Positions 1 to 5,963 of a DNA stretch of 6,571 nt are shown here, piece by piece (positions within the stretch are counted from its first letter, which is position 1; the number at the start of each line of letters is the position of its first letter). The notes under the pieces are model-generated. The model was not told the origin of the DNA. It saw only the letters and a list, made by a program, of their open reading frames with translations, and did no database searches. The translations under genes and the position numbers were made by a program. This stretch comes from Akkermansiaceae bacterium (lineage in GTDB: Bacteria; Verrucomicrobiota; Verrucomicrobiia; Verrucomicrobiales; Akkermansiaceae). The stretch lies in the NCBI GenBank assembly GCA_025457805.1, contig JALOTR010000170.1, forward strand, positions 1 to 6,571, read 5' to 3'.

Positions 1-2
1 AT

Positions 3-200
3 GGCGCGGGGTGCTTTTCCCGGCCGGAACCCCGGGACGCGGGCCTTGCTGGCATAGCCGCGGACGATTTGGTCACGCTGACCTTGGACTTTTTCCGCTG
101 GGATCTCAACACGCAGGGTGGCGACGCATTTCGGCTGCTTCTCGACAACAATGTTCATGGTAAATGGGGACCGGCATCAGCGCCGGGGCGGGGAAGCTAG
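3..200 (+). CDS. C-terminal tail of an unidentified protein (5' end outside window)
   Basis: Frame 3 is open from the left edge to a TAG at 198-200, giving about 65 residues without a start. The middle of the translation (LVTLTLDFFRWDL, then DAFRLLLDN) reads like an ordinary amphipathic C-terminal region, while the plus-strand frame 1 closes at 55-57. The pattern of a helix with aromatic residues followed by a short Leu-rich helix recalls the end of alpha/beta-hydrolase (dienelactone hydrolase-like) proteins, but this is a loose resemblance and no catalytic motif is visible. The other strand also has an open frame over part of the same stretch, so coding status is not certain. It points in the same direction as the two repeat-protein genes, 237 bases upstream of the first, with no obvious T-rich terminator in between. 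Confidence 0.35.
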   Translation, partial: GAGCFSRPEPRDAGLAGIAADDLVTLTLDFFRWDLNTQGGDAFRLLLDNNVHGKWGPASAPGRGS

Positions 201-437
201 AGGAAACCCATGCCCCTTGTCAAACGGGGTGTTCGAAAAGCGCAAGCCCGCGTGAAGATCCGCAAAAATTGCGCCAGTCCATCTTTGGGAGTGACGCGTT
301 TGAGGTCGATCGCACGAATTCTTCGGTTTTCCATGCCCGCGGCTCCCCAGGAATTCCGGTTGACGGGGAATCACGAAATTCGTTGTCTGCCCATCGTTGG
401 ATAAGTGATGAAATCCGCTTTTGGAGCGTCCATTGAC
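201..437 (+). other. Non-coding leader upstream of the repeat-protein pair
   Basis: I see no convincing gene here; the short open frames have Arg/Ser-rich translations without protein character. Two small palindromes are visible: CGCAA-AAA-TTGCG at 261-273 and ACGAAATTCGT at 373-383. A TTGACG at 360-365 resembles a -35 box, but there is no good -10 hexamer 16-18 bases downstream, so no promoter is called. A GGAG at 423-426, 11 bases before the ATG at 438, may be a weak ribosome-binding site for the next gene. The promoter of the two-gene unit most likely lies in this stretch because the following gene has no other upstream space. Confidence 0.4.
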
Positions 438-1979
438 ATGAAACCCAAGCACATCCTCCTCATCGCGGCCGTTTCTGCCACCGGGTTCCTCTGCGGTATC
501 GGGGCCAAGCGCATGACACACGGCGATCCGGAAATTTCCGCCACCGATCCCGCCGGGCCGCGCCAGACCCGCAGTTCCCGATTGTCCACGGACGATCCCC
601 AGAGCCAGGGAAACCCGGTCGCCGTCGCACCGAGGCTTTCCAAGCTGCGTTCCGACGATACTTTGGAAACCCTCGCTGCCCTGGATGCCGAATCGCTCTA
701 CCCACGGCTCGCGCTTTGGATGATTGACGCCAGCGAGGCAGACATCGCCGCCTATTGGGAAAGCGTGCGTGGCCAAAAAGACCGGCCCAACGACATCACC
801 GACCTCGTTTTCATCAATTGGACCCGCCTCAACCCACAAGGAGCCATTGCCGCCGTGGCCGGCAGCGATCAGGAACACTACGCATGGTGGGCGTGGGCCT
901 GCCACGATCCGCAAGGGGCACTCACCGCCGCTCTTGCCGCCAATCCAGACCGCGTCAACAACGTCGCTTGGGGGCTCGGCGAATTCCAAGCCGAGTGGCT
1001 GAGGGCGAATTGGGATAAAATCCCCGAAGCTGCCCGCAGCAATGCCATCCGCGGCATGACCAAGTGGGACGATACAGACAAGCCTCTCGAAGTCCTCGAG
1101 TTCCTCAAGAAACAGGACGCCCCTTTCAACCGCGGCATTTTCTCCACGCTCATCCGCAAGGACCCTTACGCAGCTCTCGATTGGATGGAGGAAAACCAAA
1201 CTACCGTTTCAAGATACTACGGCGATAAGGAATCCGTGATGAGGGAATTGGTGGAAACCATGGCTCGCTCCCAACCCGACTCCCTTCAGCGCCTGGCCGA
1301 CCAGACACCTTCCGGAGAGCTCAAACGGAAGATGGAAGCCGCTTTGTTTGATAACCTCGTTCTCACCGATCCAGGCGCGGCCCTCGAACAGGCGAAGTCC
1401 ACCAAGGCTCCCGCCATCGCCACCCAACGCCTCGCCACCGTAGGAATGAACTGGGTCGAGAGAGATCCCGACAAGGCCTTCGAAGTCGCCGCAGCCCTGT
1501 TCAAAACGAATCCCAACGCGATGAGCGTGGAAACGACCGTCGAAGGTCCGGATAGTGTTTCAAGCTGGCATTATTCCAACAACAGTACTGTGGAAGAGCT
1601 GGTCACAGCCCTGATGACCAAGGAGCCTGCCAGAACGATGGAGCTGCAAGATCCTGATTCACAGCCGTTTGGAAGAGTCGCCAACATCTGGGCGGAGCTT
1701 GATGTTGTATCTTATACCCACTGGGTGAATCAACAGGCCGATCCGGAAACCCGCGACAAGGCAGCAAGCGTCCTGGTCAATCAACTCATCCAGGAAGAAC
1801 AATTCACGGATGCAGCCGAGTGGGCGATGAGTTCCAAAACCGCCAGGGAAAATCTGATCAATCTGATCCATCAATGGAATCAATCGGATCCCACCGAAGC
1901 AAAGAAATGGCTGGAAACCACCAATCTAACCGAATCCGAACGCGCCAACGTGGAAAGATTTCTGAAACGCAACCCATGA
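438..1979 (+). CDS. Exported/membrane-anchored helical-repeat protein (paralogue 1)
   Basis: The 513-residue product has no enzyme motif that I recognise. Residues 1-25 are a short basic start (MKPKH) followed by a hydrophobic helix, a signal peptide or signal anchor; the cysteine at 19 lacks a proper lipobox. Residues 26-70 are polar, with Pro, Arg and Ser, and look disordered. The rest is a series of helical repeats marked by [DN]P-x-x-A: NPQGAIAA near 132, DPQGALTAA near 157, then DPYAALDW, DPGAALEQ, DPDKAFEV and a final DPTEAKKW unit with SERANVERFL. Such TPR/HEAT-like arrays are common in Verrucomicrobiota and usually serve protein binding, probably outside the cytoplasmic membrane. The frame could open at GTG 405 or ATG 408, but ATG 438 puts the positive charge directly before the hydrophobic core and has GGAG at 423-426. 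Its stop overlaps the next start by ATGA. The product call is structural only. Confidence 0.85.
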   Translation: MKPKHILLIAAVSATGFLCGIGAKRMTHGDPEISATDPAGPRQTRSSRLSTDDPQSQGNPVAVAPRLSKLRSDDTLETLAALDAESLYPRLALWMIDASEADIAAYWESVRGQKDRPNDITDLVFINWTRLNPQGAIAAVAGSDQEHYAWWAWACHDPQGALTAALAANPDRVNNVAWGLGEFQAEWLRANWDKIPEAARSNAIRGMTKWDDTDKPLEVLEFLKKQDAPFNRGIFSTLIRKDPYAALDWMEENQTTVSRYYGDKESVMRELVETMARSQPDSLQRLADQTPSGELKRKMEAALFDNLVLTDPGAALEQAKSTKAPAIATQRLATVGMNWVERDPDKAFEVAAALFKTNPNAMSVETTVEGPDSVSSWHYSNNSTVEELVTALMTKEPARTMELQDPDSQPFGRVANIWAELDVVSYTHWVNQQADPETRDKAASVLVNQLIQEEQFTDAAEWAMSSKTARENLINLIHQWNQSDPTEAKKWLETTNLTESERANVERFLKRNP

Positions 1980-3724
1980 GTTCGTATTCCAACAATCGCA
2001 ATCTGTATGCCGCTGCCTTGTTAGGCTTTCTGGCGATGGGAACCATTGGCTGGAACATCACGGCGGATCCAAAGACCATGCCTGCGGCCCCGCAGGAACA
2101 AGCCAGCATCGAATCCAAGTCCCCCAAGCGTCTCGACCGCCCTTCCCGCCGCTTCGGTGCTCCGGAAGCTGTCCGCAAACGCATGGCAGGAATCCGGGCC
2201 ATCAGCTCGCCGGGCGACCGGATGCGCGCCACCATCGAACTTGCCAACTCACTGCCCGTTTCGGAAATCGCGGCGTGGCTTGATGGCCGCTGGTTCGATA
2301 CCGGTCAGGGATTTGATGTCACCCTTTTCAACAAGATCCTCAATGAACGCTGGGCCAAGGAAGATCCGGAAGGATTGGTTCTTTGGGGCATGAAAAACAA
2401 TTCCGGCAATGCCACCGGAATCCTCGCCGACTGGGCAAAGACCGAACCGCAACGCGTGCTCGATTTCTTCAAGGCACATCCCAACCGCGAAATGGAATTG
2501 GCCTCGCTCACGGTGATGGCGGAGAAACATCCAGCAATCGCACTGCAGGCACTCCGCGACATGAACCCCGCTTTCAGGGCCAGCAACGGAATGAATGACT
2601 ATTATACAAGGCAGTTGATGAAACAATTGGCCATCAGTGCGCCCGCAGCACTCGAAAGTGCGATCGATTCCATGACGGCTTCGATGCAGGTCACCGCCGA
2701 GGCTGCATTGAGCGGCGAACGACTCAAGTCCGGCTTTGAGACCGAAATCAACCGACTCTTCGCCCGGGCGGATGGTTGGAAAATCTTCCAATTGGCGATA
2801 AATCATTCCGAAGACTTGGGAGATTCGATTTTCAATCATCTGGCAAATCTGCCGCCGCGATGGAGGGATGCCATGGTTTCCAATTCCTATTCCATCATCT
2901 CGGATACCGATTCCGAAAAATGGTGTTCGGTGGACTTGCAGAGCATGGGATTCAGTGAATCTCAGGCGAGCAGCATCCAGTCCATGGCATTCACCAAATA
3001 TGGATACAGGGACCCGGAGGCAGCAATCCGTTTGATGGTTCAATCGAATCTGAGTGACGGCGTAAGAAACTCGATGATTGGCAATGTGTTCCGCAACTAT
3101 CGAGGAGATCCGGAGAAGACGGATTCCTTGATCGCATTGCTCGGATCTGAAAAAGATCAACAAATGGCCCGCGCGGCCCTGGCGGCAAACTCCAGGAACC
3201 AGCACCAACAAACCGTGAGCCCTGCCGAGTGGCTAAATCAAATTGCCTCCAATTCCAATGGTAGCTATCAGTATCTTTCGAACTTGGACGAATGGGACAA
3301 AGATAAGCTCGGGCAGTTGCAATCCGAGTTCAAATCCCTGCCAGCCGAGAAAAAACAATCGACCGCCCGCATCATGGTCCAACACATCGGCAACACCGAG
3401 AACGCCAGAAGTATTCAAGGGGAAGCGCTGCATTACCTGGTCGCCAATCCAGAGGAACCGAAACCAGGTGAATCGCGATCTGACATCATCAGCGAGGCAT
3501 CCGAGTATGCCGTAAGGCTGGCAAAAGAGGACCCCTCTGCCGCGACCGATTGGGTGAACCGCCTGCCCGCTGGCGAAGCCCGCGAATGGGCGCAGAAAAA
3601 CCTCGCGGCCAATTGGGCCCAATACGATCCGGACGCCACCCACCAATGGATCGGCTCGCTCCCTGCGGGCGAAAGGGATGCCGTGAAGGAATATGTGGAG
3701 AAAAAAACCGGGAAGCGCCCGTGA
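1976..3724 (+). CDS. Exported/membrane-anchored helical-repeat protein (paralogue 2)
   Basis: This is a 582-residue protein of the same design as the preceding one: a hydrophobic segment at residues 10-26 (NLYAAALLGFLAMGTIGW), a Pro/Lys/Arg-rich linker to about 65, then helical repeats. Repeat signatures include EDPEGLVLW near 129, TEPQRVLDFF near 157, KHPAIALQAL and RDPEAAIRL. The clearest tandem pair is at the C terminus: DPSAATDWVNRLPAGEAR at 519 and DPDATHQWIGSLPAGERD at 551, a 32-residue period. No catalytic motif is seen, so a scaffold or binding role in the envelope is inferred. The frame is open back to 1820, but ATG 1976 is chosen because it overlaps the upstream stop (ATGA) and places the membrane segment at the N terminus. 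There is no Shine-Dalgarno sequence nearby, so translation is probably coupled to the first gene. The last unit matches the last unit of paralogue 1, supporting tandem duplication and divergence. Confidence 0.85.
   Translation: MSSYSNNRNLYAAALLGFLAMGTIGWNITADPKTMPAAPQEQASIESKSPKRLDRPSRRFGAPEAVRKRMAGIRAISSPGDRMRATIELANSLPVSEIAAWLDGRWFDTGQGFDVTLFNKILNERWAKEDPEGLVLWGMKNNSGNATGILADWAKTEPQRVLDFFKAHPNREMELASLTVMAEKHPAIALQALRDMNPAFRASNGMNDYYTRQLMKQLAISAPAALESAIDSMTASMQVTAEAALSGERLKSGFETEINRLFARADGWKIFQLAINHSEDLGDSIFNHLANLPPRWRDAMVSNSYSIISDTDSEKWCSVDLQSMGFSESQASSIQSMAFTKYGYRDPEAAIRLMVQSNLSDGVRNSMIGNVFRNYRGDPEKTDSLIALLGSEKDQQMARAALAANSRNQHQQTVSPAEWLNQIASNSNGSYQYLSNLDEWDKDKLGQLQSEFKSLPAEKKQSTARIMVQHIGNTENARSIQGEALHYLVANPEEPKPGESRSDIISEASEYAVRLAKEDPSAATDWVNRLPAGEAREWAQKNLAANWAQYDPDATHQWIGSLPAGERDAVKEYVEKKTGKRP
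3530..3721 (+). repeat. Two 32-residue protein repeats at the C terminus of paralogue 2
   Basis: Codons for residues 519-550 and 551-582 encode two copies of a unit of the form DPxAxxxWxxxLPAGEx(R/RD)..., each likely a helix-turn-helix. The DP, the Trp, and LPAGE positions line up exactly. The DNA copies differ at many third positions, so this is a conserved protein repeat rather than a recent DNA duplication. Confidence 0.7.
3701..3721 (-). terminator. Probable intrinsic terminator of the folB operon
   Basis: On the minus strand the RNA reads CGGG-CGCUU-CCCG, then G and seven U. The arms are plus-strand 3718-3721 and 3709-3712, and the T-run is the A-tract at 3701-3707. The stem is only four G/C pairs, but it sits 37 bases past the folB stop, where a terminator is expected. 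The element lies wholly inside the final codons of the opposing repeat-protein gene. Confidence 0.5.
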
Positions 3725-3737
3725 TTTCCGCATTTGC

Positions 3738-3772
3738 TCCAACTGCCTGCGCAGCAGTTTAGGACCTTTTTT
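3738..3772 (+). terminator. Probable intrinsic terminator of the repeat-protein pair
   Basis: Arms AACTGC (3741-3746) and GCAGTT (3754-3759) enclose a 7-base loop. With a 2-base bulge at 3760-3761 the stem extends by TCC (3738-3740) pairing with GGA (3762-3764). CC and six T follow at 3765-3772. It starts 14 bases past the plus-strand stop, and its right half overlaps the stop codon and last codons of folB on the other strand. Confidence 0.55.
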
Positions 3773-4124
3773 CCCGGGTGATCCGGACGGCCACGCATTC
3801 GGCGTCGGGGAGGATGTGTTTTTCAATCATCACTTCCACGCGTTTCAGAGGATGCCGCCTGAGCAGAAGATCGGCGGTCTCGGTGGCGAGGGTTTCGATG
3901 AGGCGGCGGGGTTTGGAAGCGGCGAAGGCTTTGATTTCCTGGGCGACTTCGTAGTAGTTGATGGTGCGGGAAATTTCATCCGCGAGGCCATCGAAGTTCT
4001 GGCTGGGAACCATGTGGATGGTGAGGAGCAGAACTTGTGCTTCCGCGCGTTCCTCGTCCGGCACACCGATGTGGGTGGGGACCTGGAGTCGGCGGATTTC
4101 AATGATGTCTTCAGGCACGGGCAT
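3759..4124 (-). CDS. folB: Dihydroneopterin aldolase FolB
   Basis: The 121-residue product is the usual size for the family and converts 7,8-dihydroneopterin to 6-hydroxymethyl-7,8-dihydropterin plus glycolaldehyde in cytoplasmic folate synthesis. Visible family features are IGVPDEER at 19-26, where Glu25 aligns with the conserved N-terminal Glu; the INYYEV segment at 55-60 carrying the substrate-site Tyr; LIETLA at 75-80 with the pterin-anchoring Glu77; and VMIEKHILPDAE at 98-109 with Lys102 as the expected catalytic lysine. These assignments are by remembered alignment to characterised FolB enzymes. A longer frame extends upstream, but its extra translation is low-complexity Ser/Pro and is the shadow of the neighbouring gene, so the ATG at 4124 is taken. 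It overlaps the end of the HAD-Nudix gene by 14 bases, implying coupled translation. The related epimerase FolX is a less likely alternative. Confidence 0.9.
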   Translation of the reverse strand: MPVPEDIIEIRRLQVPTHIGVPDEERAEAQVLLLTIHMVPSQNFDGLADEISRTINYYEVAQEIKAFAASKPRRLIETLATETADLLLRRHPLKRVEVMIEKHILPDAECVAVRITREKRS

Positions 4125-5163
4125 GGGGAATGAGGTCGCGTTCGATGGCCTCGATGAGGAGGACTCGCGTGGGTTGGTTGAGATCGTAGGTGAGCGCCTC
4201 GGCGGGGGGCACCCATGCAAACTCCTCGGCCTCGTCGTTGAGGGTGACCTCGGTGGTGAGGGCACGGGCGATGTAGTTGAGGAGGATGAAATGCTCGGGG
4301 CGCATGAACTCCGGCGAGTCGATGCAATCCTGGGAAAGCACAAATTGAATGTCCCCTAACAATAGCGAAGTTTCTTCGAGGATCTCGCGGTGGAGGGCCA
4401 CGGTGGAGGGTTCTCCGCGTTTGATTTTTCCGCCCGGGATGCCCCATTTGTTTTGCCACTTGTGGGTGCGGACGAGGAGGATGTGACCATGGCCATCGTG
4501 GACCAATGCACCGACGGTGGCGATGGGGTAGGGGTTGCGATGGCGGCGGTCGAGCAGGGACCGGAGCACTCCGAGGTCGGGCACGGTGATGTCCGGGCGG
4601 ACGGCGGCGAGGATTTCCGGGTGATTGTAACCGGTGAGCACGGCGATCGAGGAAACACCGCCGTGGCGGGCGGTTTCGATGTCGTGGGTCATGTCGCCCA
4701 CAAAGGCGGTTTCTTCTGGATTGAGGCCGTGGTTGGCGAGGAGTTGATGGATGAGATCGCGCTTGTCGATGACGCCGGAGTAGGTGGCTTCAAACAATCC
4801 ACGCAGGCCGAAATCGTCCATCTGCCGCTCGAAGGCCGCAGTGTCCATGGAGGTGAGAACGAAGGTGCGGATGCCGAGAGCGGCGCACCATTCGAGTTTC
4901 TCCCGGGCGTGGGGCAGGATGGTGACGGGGGTGACGGCGGCATCGAAAGCCGGGCGGAAATGGGCCTCAAGTTCTTCCAAGGGCACGTCGGGCAGGACCT
5001 CGGAGTAAAATTCCCGATACGGAAGCCGGAAGCTGCGGCGGAAATTTTCCCGATCCAGCGGCGGGAGGCTGTATTTTCCCAACACCGCATTGGTCGCTTC
5101 GATCACGGGCCCGAGATCGTCCACCAGAGTGCCGGACCAGTCGAAAATCAGATTGCGGAACAT
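4111..5163 (-). CDS. HAD-family hydrolase fused to Nudix hydrolase
   Basis: This 350-residue protein has two full domains. Residues 1 to about 205 form a HAD subfamily I domain with a helical C1-type cap: motif I is FDWSGTLVDD (nucleophile Asp8), motif II VLTS (102-105), motif III Lys134 in DKRDL, and motif IV VGDMTHD (Asp157, Asp161). Position 10 of motif I is Ser instead of the usual second Asp, the general acid/base in typical phosphatases. Residues 212-350 form a Nudix domain with its box at 245-267: G245, E251, R259-E260, E263-E264; the usual Gly near the end is Ser266. Nudix enzymes cleave X-linked diphosphates; HAD members of this type mostly remove single phosphates. The gene lies 35 bases after dciA and overlaps folB by 14 bases, suggesting dihydroneopterin triphosphate processing (inference). 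ADP-ribose or nucleotide-sugar cleavage, or housekeeping sanitation, remain alternatives. No Shine-Dalgarno sequence precedes the ATG at 5163. Confidence 0.9.
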   Translation of the reverse strand: MFRNLIFDWSGTLVDDLGPVIEATNAVLGKYSLPPLDRENFRRSFRLPYREFYSEVLPDVPLEELEAHFRPAFDAAVTPVTILPHAREKLEWCAALGIRTFVLTSMDTAAFERQMDDFGLRGLFEATYSGVIDKRDLIHQLLANHGLNPEETAFVGDMTHDIETARHGGVSSIAVLTGYNHPEILAAVRPDITVPDLGVLRSLLDRRHRNPYPIATVGALVHDGHGHILLVRTHKWQNKWGIPGGKIKRGEPSTVALHREILEETSLLLGDIQFVLSQDCIDSPEFMRPEHFILLNYIARALTTEVTLNDEAEEFAWVPPAEALTYDLNQPTRVLLIEAIERDLIPHARA

Positions 5164-5198
5164 GAGGATTTGGGGAGTTGGGAAAAAAGTGTTGGCGC

Positions 5199-5570
5199 TC
5201 AGCCGAGGGCGAATTTGACGGATTTGATGCGTTCCTCACCGAGTTGGGCGCGGATGCGGGTGAGCAGCATGGGCTTCATTTGTTCGAGATGGAAGCGCAT
5301 GGCGGGTTGAGTGACGCGCAGGACGAGGTGGCCGTTTTTGACCGAGATCGGCTCGGTGTGGCGGGCGATGAAATCACCGGCCAGTTCTTTCCAAGCAGCG
5401 CGGACCTGATCTTCATTCAGGCCATCCTCCAGCCCGGCGGATTTCAGGATGGAGGCGATGAATTTTTCCGCCTTGTGAATTCCCTCGTTGAGATCCGGCG
5501 CTTCCTCGCAACCGCGCCATTCCCGGAGGATTTCCTCGCGGATTCCACCGGTGCGCGGTTTACGGCTCAT
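5199..5570 (-). CDS. dciA: DciA-like DUF721 protein, likely replicative helicase loader/operator
   Basis: The 123-residue product matches the DUF721 pattern: an N-terminal region of mixed charge and helices (1-50), then AAWKELAGDFIARHTEP at 58-74 and GHLVLRVTQPAMRFHL at 80-95, followed by a helix and a final strand (RIKSVKFALG). The Trp60, Gly65, Pro74 and Gly80 positions are those I expect for the family. DciA is the ancestral bacterial partner that helps load the DnaB replicative helicase in lineages lacking DnaC or DnaI. ATG 5570 is chosen; a TTG at 5594 would overlap the ferredoxin stop but adds only eight unremarkable residues. It starts 20 bases after the ferredoxin gene and ends 35 bases before the HAD-Nudix gene, so it appears to be co-transcribed with both. 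The assignment is by motif pattern; gene symbol by family. Confidence 0.8.
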   Translation of the reverse strand: MSRKPRTGGIREEILREWRGCEEAPDLNEGIHKAEKFIASILKSAGLEDGLNEDQVRAAWKELAGDFIARHTEPISVKNGHLVLRVTQPAMRFHLEQMKPMLLTRIRAQLGEERIKSVKFALG

Positions 5571-5590
5571 GGAAGTGGCGGATGGAGCGA

Positions 5591-5827
5591 TCAATCGTCG
5601 CCATCATCGCCGATCGCCTCGACGGGGCAGCCTTCCATGGCTTCGCGGCATTGGGCGATTTCAGCGTCCGACTCGGGTTGTTTGAAGACGTAGGAATAGC
5701 CCTCGTCTTCGGCGCGGGTGAAATTGTTGGGTGCGGTTTCGCGGCAGAGGTCGCAGTCGATGCACTGGCTGTCGACGTAGAATTTGCCAGAAATGTTTTC
5801 GGAATTTTTGTCTTCGCGGTCAGCCAT
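5591..5827 (-). CDS. Small single-cluster 4Fe-4S ferredoxin
   Basis: The 78-residue acidic protein has a CIDCDLC motif (Cys22, Cys25, Cys28) and a distal CREAMEGCPVEAI (Cys60, Cys66). CxxCxxC plus a remote Cys-Pro binds one [4Fe-4S] cluster in the short bacterial ferredoxins; the fifth cysteine, Cys60, may form a disulfide or be free. It should act as a one-electron carrier in the cytoplasm; its partner enzyme is not visible here. The tail (GDDGDD) is strongly acidic, as is usual for ferredoxins. The frame is open further upstream to 5926, but those residues have no ferredoxin character and ATG 5827 gives the family's normal length. It is the first gene of the minus-strand cluster and diverges from the gene at 5964. 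No Shine-Dalgarno sequence is seen. Confidence 0.88.
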   Translation of the reverse strand: MADREDKNSENISGKFYVDSQCIDCDLCRETAPNNFTRAEDEGYSYVFKQPESDAEIAQCREAMEGCPVEAIGDDGDD

Positions 5828-5963
5828 GATGGTGGAATGGATTCGTGAGTCCTTCGATGCCCCCGACGGCCCCGCGATGCAATCCGATTTTTCGCGAACT
5901 TGCCATTTGTCATTCGCACTGGTCAATTCGCGGAGGGCGATTTAAACACGTTCCGCGCCCGCC
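5828..5963. promoter_or_regulatory. Divergent intergenic region
   Basis: These 136 bases separate the ferredoxin gene (minus) from the gene at 5964 (plus) and should hold both promoters. Visible elements are a perfect 8-base palindrome TTCGCGAA at 5891-5898, a second TTCGCG at 5927-5932, and an AT-rich TTTAAA at 5941-5946 that could serve as a -10 box for the plus-strand gene with a poor -35 (TGGTCA, 5920-5925). GGTCAA at 5921-5926 gives TTGACC, a -35-like hexamer, on the minus strand, without a good -10 at the right distance. No promoter is assigned firmly. Confidence 0.4.

Noticed and set aside
261..273. CGCAA-AAA-TTGCG palindrome as terminator of the left-edge gene
   Set aside because: Five-pair arms with a three-base loop and no T-run downstream; it is recorded only as a palindrome in the leader.
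210..404. 64-codon open frame before the first repeat-protein gene
   Set aside because: Basic, motif-free translation, no ribosome-binding site, and no protein-like pattern.
405..437. Upstream GTG 405 and ATG 408 as starts of the first repeat protein
   Set aside because: They add a polar extension before the signal sequence; ATG 438 has a better-placed GGAG and a normal signal-peptide n-region.
177..1199. 340-codon open frame on the minus strand
   Set aside because: It lies opposite the first repeat-protein gene, its translation lacks any recognisable domain, and the plus-strand frame has a signal sequence and consistent repeats. It is a shadow caused by codon bias in GC-rich DNA.
1820..1975. 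N-terminal extension of the second repeat protein
   Set aside because: It would overlap the first gene by 160 bases and bury the membrane segment; the ATGA overlap start at 1976 is far more natural.
2249..3211. 320-codon open frame on the minus strand
   Set aside because: Opposite the second repeat-protein gene, rich in His, Cys and Arg without motif; a shadow frame.
3693..4133. 146-codon open frame on the plus strand
   Set aside because: Antisense to folB, with Gly/Phe/Asp-rich translation and no family match; it also crosses both terminators.
5164..5198. T-run after the dciA stop as a possible internal terminator
   Set aside because: The minus-strand RNA has six U here, but only a three-pair stem precedes it, too weak to call.
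4390..5310. 306-codon open frame on the plus strand
   Set aside because: Opposite the HAD-Nudix gene, whose motifs are unambiguous; the Gly/Glu/Val-rich translation is the usual antisense shadow.
5571..5594. TTG 5594 as the dciA start
   Set aside because: The ATG at 5570 is a stronger start codon and the extra eight residues have no DUF721 character.
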